Program-made: the position numbers and the translations under genes
From: Pisaster brevispinus
Taxonomy: Eukaryota; Echinodermata; Asteroidea; Forcipulatida; Asteriidae
Direction of reading: 5' to 3'
DNA length: 64,000 nucleotides
Assembly: GCA_023634235.1 (NCBI GenBank)
Contig: JAMKCF010000001.1
Location: forward strand, 2,964,606-3,028,605
Part shown: one piece after another, positions 1-12,258 of the stretch
Position numbering within the stretch: the stretch's first letter is position 1
How the letters are laid out: the number at the start of each line of letters is the position of its first letter
Notes under the pieces: generated by a model
What the model was told of the DNA's origin: nothing
Seen by the model: the letters and a program-made list of their open reading frames with translations, nothing else
The model's database searches: none

Positions 1-1
1 A

Positions 2-424
2 CTCTTAGAATATGCTGCATCTGCATGGGACCCCTCAACAAAGCAGAACATTAATTCACTTGAAAGAGTTCAACGTCAAGCAGCTAGATTTTGCACAGGA
101 GACTACCAAAGGGATGCGGGAACTGTTACTAAACTTCTGGATGACTTGGGATGGGACACACTACAGAACAGAAGAAATCAAAAGAAATTATGTATGCTCT
201 ACAAGATGAAAAATGGGTTGGTCGACATTCCACTTCACAACTATGATCAGCCTAATACCAGAGATACAAGGGGAAACAACCAAAAATTCATTCAAGTCAG
301 TCACAAAGCTAGGGCCTTCAAAGATTCATTCTTCGTATCAACTGTTAAACACTGGAACTCACTCTCCTCGGCTGCTGTGAACAGCGCAACACTAGCAGAA
401 TTCAAGGGACATATCAGTAATTAA
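2..424 (+). mobile_element. 3' end of a non-LTR retrotransposon (LINE) reverse transcriptase ORF, 5' cut by the window edge
   Basis: Frame 2 is open from the first bases to the stop at 422-424. It reads as the C-terminal region that follows the RT domain in many LINE ORF2 proteins: the block LEYAASAWDP, then SLERVQRQAARF, a tryptophan-containing RRNQKKLCMLYKM helix, and a terminal KHWNSLSSAAV...FKGHI segment. In these families the part after the RT palm/thumb ends with exactly this W-N-x-L pattern close to the stop. No internal stop is seen in the 140 codons visible. The rest of the element lies to the left of the window. The family (CR1, Jockey or RTE-like) cannot be fixed from this part alone. 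Confidence 0.8.
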
Positions 425-1235
425 TATCCACCAGTAGTCTATTTCCACACGCAGTGGGCAAGTTAGCGTTGATGTATCCGGCAGGATATTTTGCTGACTT
501 AATCAATGGAGATGGAGATGTAGCTATTGAAGTCAGATCATACAGGTCAGATTCAGAGCATGAAAAGCGGCGGCCATTGTCATTTGACATGACGATTGAC
601 CACATGAAAAGAGTAGAGATTGTTTACTATTTTTCTTATTGGGCCTAAATATATCACGGAGATAGAAATCTCAAAAGCAGCTTAAGTGATCATTTTGGAT
701 GTTTTTTATTAACAAGAACTTACCCGGCTTCTCTCTCTCTCTCCCGTCCCTCCATGATCCAAACATGGAGGTAACAATAGTCACAAATTTAATAATGACA
801 GTGCAACAGAGGTCAAGTGCCAAGTTGTGTACTGAGAGTGTGGGGACAACCTGCTGTTGTTAGCCATTTCGGTCCAAAATAACACATGTGCACACACAGT
901 GTGCCACGGTACACTAGACTGCATACTGGGTTGTGCTACATTTGAAAAGCAAATGGCGTCCAGTAACCATGTGACCAAAGGAAAACTGCAACCTCGTTCG
1001 AAAGTTGTGTATGATCTCGCCGCGCCATGTTATTATTTTTTCCCAGGATGCCTTGCTCGATCGTCACCTCTGGAAGTGTGACTTTGAAATATAATTAGTC
1101 CTGTGGTTGATCCATTTTGTGCTTGAGACCATGCAGAGCACGCTGTCAAAATACGCATCAAGTCATGGAGCAACTGGTCAATAAATTAGGCAGCCATCTT
1201 GAGCATTCACCATGGATTTGCATTGTTACGTCATT
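425..1235. other. non-coding stretch, no gene recognised
   Basis: Only short open frames occur here and none resembles a protein I know. A short CT-rich run lies at about 731-746. The start may be the 3' untranslated tail of the LINE fragment to its left. Confidence 0.5.
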
Positions 1236-1369
1236 CATTTTCATACAGTAAGCACCAGAAGGTTAGCATGCCTTTTCGTGTGCTTACGGTTAGCAGAGCT
1301 ATGAAATGGAAATCGCTCAGTAAGCACACTAGAATCGGCCGTTAAGCAGCTCTATGAAATTGGGCCCTG
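1236..1369. mobile_element. fragment of a GGGCCCAATTTCATA-type MITE
   Basis: The right end reads AGCTCTATGAAATTGGGCCC, preceded by TAAGCA-rich sequence (AGTAAGCAC, GTTAAGCAG). The element at 16564-16763 has the same terminal motif at both ends in inverted orientation, so this is one end of the same MITE family. The other end is missing or too diverged to see. Confidence 0.65.
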
Positions 1370-2161
1370 GTCGAAATACCAATGAAACAAACGAGTTGTC
1401 ACTTTACGAAAACGCTGACAGTCTGAGGCGGTCAACAACAAAATGGAAGTAATTTTAAATACATCGTTGACTACTAGGGCTTACTGTACAGAATTTGAAT
1501 AAACCCAAAGCTCCCTGTGGTTTTAATGACTTGTTTGCCTTGTTTTTTTTTATTCATAAGTTCATAACGTTTACAGATTTATAAACATCGCTTTTATGAG
1601 TGCAATAGTTTTAATATCAATCTTAATTCTAATTGTAATGTTTTACTCCAGACTTGTCATTATGTTACTGTTCATGTAATTCTGCTGCTGGCGGCGATTT
1701 GAATAGTTTTTAATAAACCATTTATAAAAAATAAAAATAAATAAAATAGAACACACGAGGGCTCAATAAGTACTAAACGTTAATCCATTTCGAAACGGTA
1801 TTATTCAATATTTCAAGCTTTCATGGTAGTAGAACTGAGCATGAAGATAATTTTGTTAGCGTATTGAATAAAACAAAGTAATTACTTTATGAACCGATTT
1901 ATAAGTCAGATTTTCTTCAACATGTTAGACAAACTTTGTTAAGATAGGCCTATAATTTCGTAGACACAAAAAGTGTATGCGTACATACAACGAACATTAA
2001 AATGATAGAAAGAGACGACAGTAGAACTTTTTTGTAGTGAAATCATGAGACACTTTCAGTCGGTAGTTTGTAAAACACGCCATAATGAAACCATAGAGCT
2101 ATCATAAGGAAACCAAAACCTAACCGAGCAAACAACTCGTCTTGGTTTCCATTGTAACCAC
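1370..2161. other. non-coding stretch, AT-rich
   Basis: No convincing coding region. An AAATAAAA-rich tract lies at about 1717-1747. Nothing else is recognised. Confidence 0.5.
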
Positions 2162-2450
2162 GAGGTCACCGTGGCACGACCAGACTCGCAAAAGCGTATA
2201 ATGCCCGACCCTCCCACCAACTCGAAGGTTAGAGTTGAAGAAAAACAAACTCAGTATTGACTTGTTGACTGTCCTCATAGGGTTCAATTCAAGGGCATGA
2301 ACTAATCGTTGGATTTGGAGCGGTGAGGTCACCGCGGCGTGACCTCGCTCGCAAAAAGGCATTGGCCGATTCTCGCACCAATCTAAGCTTACGACTGACT
2401 TATTTAGCCGTCCTTGTGGGGCTCAGTTAAAAGAGCATGGCTATTGAGTT
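2162..2450 (+). repeat. degenerate tandem duplication, period about 165 bp
   Basis: Two diverged copies follow each other. Both begin GAGGTCACCG(T/C)GGC, continue CTCGCAAAA, then CCGA and CACCAA, and end in GG(G/C)TCA followed by a GCATG. Copy 1 starts near 2162 and copy 2 near 2327. Divergence is high, so the duplication is old. Confidence 0.6.
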
Positions 2451-2704
2451 TACAAAAGGATCTTCCGAGTCGGTGCCTCCATATTTTTGGCACGTTTCCC
2501 CGGACTACTGTAGAACATTTTTATTGACTACTAAGTAAGTAAGAGTACGGAGTCCAAGGTAAACACTTCAAAAAAGAGAAATCGAAGTTGGATTATTAAG
2601 GCAATGACACTTTTGAAACCTTGATCGGTTTGAACGCGTCACTAGTCCGATAGCTTCACCGAAAGTTACAACATTAGTGAAAGAACTATACCGTTTGTAA
2701 AAAA

Positions 2705-3075
2705 ATAAAATGTTATCCCAAATTCCTCAAACCCAGCAAGTTCACAGACGAGAGGATATTTTGTTATCCCTTACTCCTCAAACCCAGCAGGTGAACAGGA
2801 GAGGAGTGTATTTTGTTACCCCTCATTCCTTAGACCCAGCAAGGGAACGTGAGAGGGGGAAGATTTTGTTTTCCTTTATCCCTCAAACACAACCGTAGGG
2901 AGGAAATGGAAAGGGGACTAGGCCTTTTTTTTATCCCCGCGCTCCTCAAACCTAGCCAAAAAGAGGTGGGGTAGATTTTGTATCTCTTGTTGCAAAAAAA
3001 ACAAAAAAACAACAACAACAACAACAACAACAAGCCAAAACGACTGGAGGGGATAGATTTGTTAATCACTTTCCC
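2705..3075 (+). repeat. minisatellite, unit about 45-50 bp
   Basis: Repeated units contain CCTCAAACCCAGCA followed by a purine-rich GAGAGGAG block and TTTTGTTATCC. About seven imperfect units can be counted, and a (CAA)n tract lies at about 3010-3032. The same unit recurs at 13960-14090 in opposite orientation and at 14355-14510, so this is a dispersed tandem-repeat family. The short ORFs over it are products of the repeat. Confidence 0.75.
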
Positions 3076-5431
3076 CTCAAATTAATAATCACATTTTTTG
3101 TGAAATTTTGTAATTTTTGTTTTTGATGATCACAGCAAAATGATTGAAATTATGCCTTACAATTCTCATACCTAAATGGAATTGATTCGCATTTAAATTG
3201 TTAGCCTTGCAGTTTCAGACTTGTTTATAAAGTATGGGGCAAATTAATTTATGGGGAAAACATGGTATACTAAACAAGAAGTCTTAATTATCAAATTGCA
3301 TGAGAATTTAGTAGACTTACAGAAGACAAGTTTGTTGAGAAGTACACACAAAACAAAGCCTTATGCGAACTTAGGTTGAAACTGGGTCACTAGCGCGTCA
3401 TTTTCAGTCTTCAATCTTTACAATTGTTCAGTAGTTTTAGAACAATGTTTTAGTTTTTGTTAACTATTACCTGGTTTAATGTTTCAATGTCAAAAGAGAA
3501 GTTTTTGCAAATAAAAAGAAAAAAAAATGTGCAAATTCATAATAAAAAACAATCAACCAACAGTCGGTGGTGTGTGTGCTGCAAGTTGTAAGGCAACAAT
3601 AAAAAGCTAATGTACATGAACAATCGTATGTGTTTTATCAATAATATCATAATCTTCTTTTTGCCAAATTTATTGGATTTTTTTTTGTATTGCTGTTGAC
3701 AGGAGGTGGTTCAGCACAATGAAGAGAGATGTCATGGAAACCACTTGCTTGAGGTGAAAGTAAGATGGCAAGGAACTAGACCTCCATGCAGCAGTTAATT
3801 GGATACTCAATGCTGATGATTTGCATTAGGAATTTTGTAGAATATTATGTATTCTATTCCAACACTCAAAATGAATTCCAACAATCCAAATAGCTGTTTT
3901 TATTTTATGTTTTCAAAGTTATACTCTTTTGTATAATCTATATAAAATCTACAACTGCACAATGCTCATATTCAAATCCATGTTTGTGTACCATCAACTT
4001 AGGCTATTCATTGTTCATAGTGTTATTTTAAGAATCTGTTTAGGACTAATGACTGAAAAGTTTAATAGCAAAGTTCAATACGCATAAATGGACTGTTTCT
4101 CCACCTGATACTATCGAGAGAGAAGATTATGTGGCAACCCTAAAAATCACCATATCTTGTTGATTTTGGTGCATAACAAACGCTGTAATTGTTTTAACCA
4201 AGTAACCATCATTTTGAACAAAAACACAGACAACCAGTATTTGACAAATAATGTGACAATCTAATAATACCATTTTCAAAGTCACTCTTTGAGGTGTTTT
4301 GATAGGTTATTATAACTAATCCTTTCTTGCTTCTCAGTTCTTAATTGAACAAAATTGTTCCGTTTTTTGGTCGTCATGAGTGTAGTTTTTTGCATTGTTT
4401 TTCTTTGTTTATAGAGGTGTTCAGTTCTCTTCACAGAACATGCTATTGACATCACAATGCACAGAACCATATGCAGCTAAAAAGCATTATATTACATTTT
4501 AAGGACAGACACACATACACATGTACACACTCCCCCCCCCCCACAAAAAATAATAAAAATACAAACAGTTTTTCGAAAAAAAGTTTGGTTAGTGTTCATT
4601 CGCAACCCCGATCCTTAAAACAAAAAAGTACCACACCGTTTTGGCTTGGATTGTGTATCATTTGTTTCACTCTCTCAAAATGGATACCTTTCTCTTTGTT
4701 TTATTAGGTTCCTTCTTTTTCAGGAATTTGATCACACACCAACCAAAGATGTTGTTTAAGTTGGGATTGTTGTTACTGTTTTTTAATATTTATTTAGACC
4801 TATTTATTTATTTTTTTTATTGGAGGGGGGGGGGGGAGTGTGGGTGTGTAAGCTATACTTTGTCCCTAATTTGTACGTGCTTTGTTACCCAATACCATGA
4901 TTAACAGAAACACAATTTGTCCCTAGACTGAATGCCAATATAAAGGCTGTAAATCAGTATTACTTGTCTTTATTTTATCAAACAATGATTTCATGAACGT
5001 TTCTCTAGAATATACAAATTTAATTGTAATAATACTATGGAAAGCACTGGAGTTAAATACAAACATGTTGCTGAAAAGAAATTTGTTGCGTTCAATCTGA
5101 ATACATTTATTTTGTATTTTTGCTGTAAATTTTCGATAAGCGTTTACTGACTAAAAAAACAAGGTAAAGTCTTTGCCCATTCACAAGGATAATAAAAAAC
5201 ATGGTGCATGTGGTCAAATTCCCTTTGTGTATTGGCTTCTGTAATACGTGGAACGCCACCCCCCCCCCCCCCGCCCCCGTTCAAAGTATACTGGTCAACG
5301 TACACGGGGAACACTAATTGTCTCTCGGCCTCTTGACTACCTGACTGCCGTGCATTCCTCCGTAGGCCCGACAACTCTCGTTCCCCCGCACTCTGGTCAG
5401 CATAGGGCCTACATGAGGTAATGCTCTGCCG
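3076..5431. other. non-coding stretch with homopolymer runs
   Basis: No gene is recognised. A C-run lies near 4532-4542, a G-run near 4825-4837 and another C-run near 5259-5271. Small ORFs in this span have biased, low-complexity composition and no family resemblance. Confidence 0.5.
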
Positions 5432-5836
5432 TCAGAAACGTCTATCGGCCCGGAACGCCGCTGTTTTGTGCACGCTGCGCTTCACACTGATTTTCATGCT
5501 GAAGGAAATGCAGCGGGGGAGGTACTCAACGTATGATCCATCAACTTGACAAGTCCTCTTATTAACCCTACACTGAGCTTCGTGTACTGCGTTGTCGTGT
5601 AGGTTTTTGATATTTTTAAAATAATTCCGCCCATGAATTTTCAAAAAATTCAGTCTCTTTGGTATTCCACCTTTATACCATGCAGAAACAGATGGCAGTA
5701 CCTCCATGCACTGGGTGAGTTCATTCACCTTGAAAATCCCCTTACAACTCATGTGGTCTGGAGGGCTGCCATTGGTTTGTACACAGAAATCTTGGCAAAG
5801 TCTCAGAGGTGGATAGCCAGCCTTGTTTATAAACAA
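5432..5836 (-). CDS. unassigned 134-codon ORF
   Basis: This is the longest open frame in the first 17 kb. The predicted product is basic, with seven cysteines and mixed hydrophilic composition. It has no signal peptide, no membrane segment and no motif I recognise. Its 5' end runs into the 253-bp tandem duplication at 5844, and a second small frame rich in glycine (from a C-run) follows at 5144-5374. It could be an exon of an unknown gene, a fragment of a mobile element or chance. I cannot choose between these. Confidence 0.2.
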   Translation of the reverse strand: MFINKAGYPPLRLCQDFCVQTNGSPPDHMSCKGIFKVNELTQCMEVLPSVSAWYKGGIPKRLNFLKIHGRNYFKNIKNLHDNAVHEAQCRVNKRTCQVDGSYVEYLPRCISFSMKISVKRSVHKTAAFRADRRF

Positions 5837-5843
5837 TCATCAA

Positions 5844-6333
5844 TCATCCTTATCTAGGGCAGCTTGTAGCTACCATAGGAAGACTGTGTGAGACTTGTTT
5901 GACAGGTGAAGGTTTTTTTAAAATCAGAAATAGCCAAGGCAAGGGGGATATCTTTATACCAAGCATGGGCTGTGTATTTTAGATGGGTGTGTGAGTTGGA
6001 GTGCAAAGGGGGCGGGGCTTCATTGTAATCCTACCTGTCAACAACAAATTGAGGGGATATAGACCACTGTTTATGGGGAATAAACATCTGTAGCCATCAT
6101 CCTTATCTAGGGCAGCTTGTAGCTACCATAGGAAGACTGTGTGAGACTTGTTTGACAGGTGAAGGTTTTTTTTAAATCAGAAATAGCAAAGGCAAGGGGG
6201 ATATCTTTATACCAAGCATGGGCTGTGTATTTTAGATGGGTGTGTGAGTTGGAGTGCAAAGGGGGCGGGGCTTCATTGTAATCCTACCTGTCAACAACAA
6301 ATTGAGGGGATATAGACCACTGTTTATGGGGAA
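5844..6333. repeat. recent tandem duplication, period 253 bp, two copies
   Basis: Copy 1 (5844-6096) and copy 2 (6097-6333) both begin TCATCCTTATCTAGGGCAGC and are almost identical: I see a T-run/A-run length change and one C-to-A difference. The near identity says the duplication is recent. The unit includes a GGGGGCGGGGC box. Confidence 0.9.
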
Positions 6334-9300
6334 GAGGGGTATTAGGCTTGATAATGATGTGAAAAAAGCTTCATACCCTGGGTGTAATACAATTTAACAG
6401 ACTGCACGGAAATTTAGTAGGCGAGCCTAACGACGGGCTAGTGTTTTGTCGTAAGGACTGCAGGGTTAAAGGGTTCATCAACTACGGGGAAGTCCTTGCT
6501 GAATGTATAACTTGAAATTTATGAGAAGATCTATCAGCAGATATAATCCTATTGGGTATTTCTTTGAATTTTATTCAACTATGAAACTCTTGAGGGTATA
6601 ATAAATTGATTAGCCTACTTTAAAAAATGCTCTACATAGGTGTTCCTTTGTTAGACTACAGGAAGTCAATTGAAGGTTAGCGCCCTCTTGCGTTATCTAC
6701 TTTGCATATAATTACATCGTATTATTTTAATTAAGTTTAAATGAAACTAAAATATTTCCCGACAATTTGACGAGCTAATTTACGACATTTGTAAATTTAG
6801 AACGTTTGCCCTGATGAACAAAACAAAAACAATTGCAAAAATCCACATTTCTTTTTTTTTCTTAGTTTCCAATGTTCTACTACAAGTAAAGCATGCATAT
6901 CTTTGGCGCTCGCAGCATTAGTTAAGGTTACTTTGTCAGTTATGACAATTATTTTAGGATTTAATTATTTGAAAAATAGAACTAACTAGTGCAAACTACT
7001 TACCAACCAAAAGGACCTATGGTATAAATGCAAAAAAAAAAAAAAATAGTTAGTGGCCTGACGTTTCGACCCTAGTAGAGTCTTTCTCGAAGGCTATGAC
7101 AAGACTACAAACATAAACAGGTACATGTATTCATTACTGATGTAACAAAAGCAGTCAAGTGGAAAGAGATGATGCTGAGGAAAATACACAGAGAAAGCAG
7201 GCGACTGAACACAAAGGAGGGTAACAAAGGGGAGGGGGTTGGGGGAAGGGGATGGTTGACCACAAGAGGTGGGGAACACAGAGGACAAAATTAAATGTTT
7301 AAATTAAAATATTTAATTATTTGTTACTATTTTTAAACTTATTTAATTCAGTAAACATGAATTTATTAATTTATCTATGTATATACACAAGCAGAGTGAG
7401 GTTTTGGAGCACATCTCGGAATCTCAATCTGCCATCAGAATGCTCAAAGAACGTTTACAATCACTCAAAAAACAGCTTATTTTGTGTGCTGAATTTATTA
7501 TTTTGTATAGTTTGGTTCATCTGCCATTGGCAATAATTATTGACGGACCGATTATGTACACAAAAGATGCTAGCAGAGTTTTTTGCCCTTTCTAACCAAA
7601 CCACTGTCCCATGTTGCACGGTCCAGCTTAGGATATCACAGCGTATCAGCTGACCAGTGTACGATGTGGTGAGAAAATGGAAATATTATGCTGACAATGT
7701 GCCTAGTTTGAGGGTCCACCTTATTTATGTATTATAGAGAAACAACAATGTACACTAACCTATGAAACGAGCAGGCTGCGGTTAAGAGACATGGTGGCTT
7801 TATAAAAAATCAACTCATAATTCAGGAATTAGCAGACATAACACAAAAGACAACCAAGAAAACAAAAGTAATTTCCACGAAGATGATCTGCTGTTTATTG
7901 AAAGGTTACTAAACATACTAGGTAAGTTACAGTTTTCAAAAGAAAATGCGAATTACCATTAATTGCTTATCTTTCTGTTCATCAACTTTTAACGTTTCAT
8001 ACGTTTCATGCTGAAAAACATACATTAGTGGAACTATTTAAAGAACCAGTCACACTGTCAAAATATGCATCTGATTGCTATTTTCTTCAGTTACCAGTGT
8101 CTTTGGATATGATGCATCGTCATAAAGCAACTTGAAATGGTGAACACAGTGCAATGATCAATTATGCCTACAAGATTTTTAGAAATAAAGGATAAAAATA
8201 CGTAAAGGAAGACTTTTCTGAACTGAACTGAACTTTTAAAAGAAACAGTAGTGATTTGGTTCTGTACATCTATAGTCTTTTGACCGTTAAACTTTTGAAA
8301 TTTCAACAGTAATCTGTAAATTTTCAAAAGTTTGAAAGTAAATGAGGGTTACCAATGAAATTGATTTGTATTACTTGCCTGTGGGCTGAAACTGGAAACG
8401 TGTTGCATCTATGACCTACATAACACATGGTGTGCCATGGGTGCATTGCCAACGAAAGCAATGAATATTAAGGTACTACTTTGTATACACCACAAAATAA
8501 AGATAACTTAATTCAATTTGAACAGTATTAAAACTTATTTAAATCAACGTTCCTTTTTAATTAAATTAATGAGTAACATACCATTTCAGTGTTATCTTAC
8601 TGTGCCTACAATAACCCTAACTCCCATGAGAAATTCACTAAGATCCTTCCTCACTCTAACAAAATCCAAGACCCAAACTGGTGGAGTCTAATTATGGTCA
8701 TATGCCAGTTTACCAGCACAGTCAACCAGAGTCAAACAGATATGCAGTTTGGGGAGATAGATATTGCACTTTGTGTACGAGAATTAGAGCTTTAAAAGTG
8801 AATACATTAATACAAATAATTTCAAGGCATTGTATCTATACAATGTTTGGGCAAGAGGACATGAATTATAACCATAAAGTTTTTGATAAATACATTATAA
8901 CAGTGTAACACTGTGAAAAGTTCACTAAAATAGATGGTCACAGAGAAAACGACAGATAATTGTGTGTAAATTTTGAAGAGAATTCAAAATATTTACTGTT
9001 GAATATGTCACATGGATAAACTAAAATTTCACGTTGGAATTTCACCATAAATAGCAAGGAGTAAGGTTTGTACGGTTATTCAATCATCAGTTCTATACAG
9101 TGTCTTGATACAATACTTTTATTATGAAACATTAAACATTAAAAGGCTAAAGTTTTATTCCAGACATACCTTGATAAAAATATGAACATCGTGCATTGGT
9201 AAAATTATATTGCAAAGTAAACTTTGAAAATCAAATCAAGCAATCGTTTTGAGTGCGACAATAAAAATTCAGTGTTCTACCAATTGCCTAAAAGAAGTCA

Positions 9301-9920
9301 TCAGCTATCAGCATTCAGCATTCATTTCACTGCTGCAAGGATGCACGGTGTCCTTGCCAAGAAAGTTGTTCTGAATCTTTGGACATTTCTCTTTAATGTG
9401 AAAGTGTTTCGCAAACGTCAGAATCATAGGTTATAACATCTTCCATAACCGACCTTCTCGCCTGCAAAGTAAACGTAAATACAAAAAATATATAAATTAA
9501 ACAAGTTTAAGAATTAAAATTAAAAGTGTTTTAGGCTACTGTCACAAACTCTCTGCCCAGTCATCTGGTTTTCTGGTTATAAAAATAGGTCATGTTATGT
9601 GGCATCCATCATGTGGCAAACAATCATAGATGAACAGTTTTCAAAGGTTAATTTTTGTTCCTAATTGATGTCCATAAGCTAGTAGTTACACAGGTAACCA
9701 CATGTCTTAACTGTGGATTTTGCCAATCATGTTCCTTTTTTCTCTTGATTCTCTCTCTCTCTTTAAAGGGTGTCAAGCATGTGTCAAAACATTCCCCCGT
9801 ATCGACTCCATACCCTATTCTGCAAGGGTAGTTTCCCTGAGAACACCACGACCAATGTTTTAGGATGGGAGACATTTTGGTGTACATGTAATTGCAAAGT
9901 CACTGGCAAATTGGTGTATT
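6334..9920. other. non-coding stretch, AT-rich
   Basis: No protein-coding gene is recognised. A purine-rich GGGGAGGGGG tract lies at about 7228-7252 and an A-run at 7032-7045. Small ORFs of 60-80 codons show no family resemblance. The repeat motif at 7048-7110 is listed separately. Confidence 0.5.
7030..7130. repeat. dispersed-repeat end containing GACGTTTCGAC
   Basis: An A-run is followed by TAGTTAGTGGCCTGACGTTT, then CGACCCTAGTAGAGTC. The core GACGTTTCGAC (reverse GTCGAAACGTC) is also present in both copies of the 1.6-1.8 kb repeat, near 21780 and 28008. This suggests shared ancestry of mobile-element termini. The family was not identified. Confidence 0.35.
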
Positions 9921-10075
9921 GTGGCCGAGTGGTCAAGCGCACTTGACTCAAGCTCTGGTCTTGACACTTGTGTCCTTAAGCAACAACATAATTATTGCTT
10001 CGTCCATCGACTGAGATGTAAAGCTGCAGGTCCTGTATGTTCTTTAGTGCGTGTAAAAGACATATCGTTAAAGGT
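9921..10075 (+). mobile_element. tRNA-derived SINE, 5' fragment
   Basis: Begins GTGGCCGAGTGGTCAAGCGC, a tRNA-Leu/Ser-like A-box region, and continues ACTCAAGCTCTGG, then GACACTTGTGTCCTTAAGCA, all matching the better-preserved SINE on the minus strand at 47040-47476. The B-box part is deleted between the two tRNA arms, and the tail is truncated near 10075. Confidence 0.7.
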
Positions 10076-10956
10076 TCAGTGAATAACTATTAAGTATTTA
10101 TGATTTTATGTTACACCATAATTGTTATACAGTAACAACAACTTAGTTGGTAAGAATAATTTTGTTCCCAGCTGTATATTTTAACATTGACTTATTATTA
10201 TTATTTATTTTGAAATGGTCTTCAGGAGCACCCACATAAATAGCTGACTATAACGAGCTGACATGGCTGGAATCATTCTGTGACGTCATCTTTACATAAT
10301 AGTTCATGAGCTAATCCAGGGGAAAATTGTTATGGGACGAGGTCTGCCCAAAACCTCAGTTAAAAAAATCACTCATGATTGTATATCAAACGCACGTGAT
10401 GACACAGATGGAACCCAGTCATGTCAGCAAGTGACCTATTTAAGTGGGCGTTCCTGGAAAATTAAATTTTAACAAAAATAAATTTAAAAAAAATATACAG
10501 GAAGCAACAAAACATGTTTTTCCCCAACTGAATCACTGTATAATAACTATAATGTGTCAAATAAAAACATATATACTGAGTAATTCACCAAACCTTTAAG
10601 AGCAGGGTCCACTAGTAATTCTTAATTATCACTGAAGATTCAGTTACAAAAATAATTACCCATTTTTCTGAACCACTCAAACTAATTGATTTTCCGGCAT
10701 CACAGTCACAAGTAGTCACAAAACATACATCTTTATAGAGTACCTGTGTAAACATAAAACAAACATGGCAATTAGTACTACGGACAAAAATAAATAATTA
10801 AATGTGCATTTGAAACAATTTGGAGTCTCTAAATTTATACAAATTATATTAATGTTTGTGTTCAATACCCCAAAATAAAAGCCTATCAATTTATCAAATC
10901 TATAAAAAATTACTTTTAAAATTTTAATTTTTATTGTGTGGAAAAACAGAATAACT
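10076..10956. other. non-coding stretch, no gene recognised
   Basis: AT-rich DNA without a recognisable coding region or repeat. Confidence 0.45.
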
Positions 10957-11026
10957 AGAGCAGGATTTGAACCTATGATCTCTGGGTTTACATGCCAGTG
11001 CTCCACTAACAGAGCTACAGCCTAAC
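10957..11026 (-). other. tRNA-like sequence (SINE head or tRNA pseudogene)
   Basis: On the minus strand the A-box-like segment TAGCTCTGTTAGTGG is followed by GAGCA, an anticodon-arm-like hairpin with a 7-base loop, and a B box GGTTCAAATCC. The D stem (GCTC/GAGC) pairs and the T stem pairs partly, but the flanking 7-base acceptor halves do not pair. I therefore read it as a tRNA-derived SINE head or a dead tRNA copy, not a working tRNA. Confidence 0.5.
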
Positions 11027-11479
11027 AACATGTATGTTGGCGGTCTCCCCTAACATAGAATCTTGCCTGATAGGAAAGAACCTTGCTTAGAATGCAAAGG
11101 TCAATCATCCTGAAAAAGAAAGGGCCAGTGGTGTATTCTATTTTTACAGTGAGCCTATGTCTAATTTAACAGCTATGGTAGCTATGATTACACAATGCGC
11201 GTACATCATGTACATGTAAGCACATCTGAACATTCTTTAATGCAAATTTCACCCGGGACTATTACAAGTGTTGATGTAAACAACTATTTCAGTATTTACT
11301 CAAAATTTGTAAACTCCACAACAAAATTAAGAGGATTAGAGACTGTATAACAAGTACCCTTCTGGATAAAATATGTAGAAATTAAGAATGAAAGGAGCAA
11401 TTGTGCTGCATGCTTTGCTCTGCGCTGGCTAGGTTCCGAAGCCTTTAGAAACACCTACATGTAGGCCTACTAAGTTTTG

Positions 11480-11705
11480 AGGTTGAGGCTGGGCACCCGT
11501 CTTAAATTTGACGGGTGCCCTGCCTCGACCGTGATGATTACACGGTTGAGGCAGGGCACCCGATGATTAGACAGGTGCCCTTTCTTAACAGTGACGACTA
11601 TGCTGTAGAAAGGGCACCTGTCAAATTTAAGACGGGTGACCTGCCGCAACCATTACGACTAGACTACGTGGTTGAGGCAGGGCACCTGTCGATACAAGCG
11701 AGACG
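11480..11705. repeat. cluster of overlapping palindromes built from a GGGCACC(T/C)GTC module
   Basis: GTTGAGGC(A/T)GGGCACC(C/T)GTC and its reverse complement recur several times in alternating orientation, separated by short loops with AAATTTAAGAC or GAYGAYTA sequence. Each adjacent pair can fold into a hairpin with a stem of about 18-22 bp. The ORF that crosses it (11515-11763) has three repeats of a DDYxVE motif, but this follows from the palindromes and I do not treat it as a gene. Confidence 0.8.
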
Positions 11706-12258
11706 ACCGCAGATGTCAAAAATTCGAGAACAAAAAAAGTTACTGGGTCTAATGTATCAATGACTTTTTTGAAAATGTAACTAATAAAAGTATAGCGACA
11801 GCGTTATACTTTTGAGTTATATAGGGACCCAAAATGTTTGACCCCCTGAAAGCCCTAGTGTAGTATACAAAGAGTATAAAGGCTCAGGTCAGGGGAAAGC
11901 ATACACAGTGTTGTAGTACTGCAAGTAAATGAACGTAGTACTGCTACTGCTGGTACTTCACTACTGTACTACTACAGTACTAGCATGACTAGTACTACTA
12001 TACTAGCTAGTGCTAGTATAACTTAGTTAACTTATAGTACAAGTACGGACAACAATGATGGAGTATTAAAACTGTACTGAGTACAGGTGTGAGACCTATG
12101 ATGAGTAGTCATGTCTAGCCTACCCCTCCCTATAGGACCCCAAGCCCCAAGCCCAAGCCAAAATGTTATTATCAATATAAAATATAGGTCACCGTGACCA
12201 TGGTCACTACATCATCTGATCATGTACTGACTGGCATGACTGGTGATAGGTCAAACCG
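11706..12258. other. non-coding stretch with TAC/CTA low-complexity DNA
   Basis: From about 11910 to 12040 the sequence is dominated by GTACTA/TAGTAC permutations, an imperfect trinucleotide-like tract with many small palindromes. Nothing coding is recognised. Confidence 0.5.

Noticed and set aside
10957..11026. Possible tRNA gene
   Set aside because: A and B boxes are present, but the acceptor stem does not pair, so it is listed as a tRNA-like relic only.
11515..11763. ORF with three DDYxVE repeats
   Set aside because: Produced by the palindromic GGGCACC module; no codon bias or known domain.
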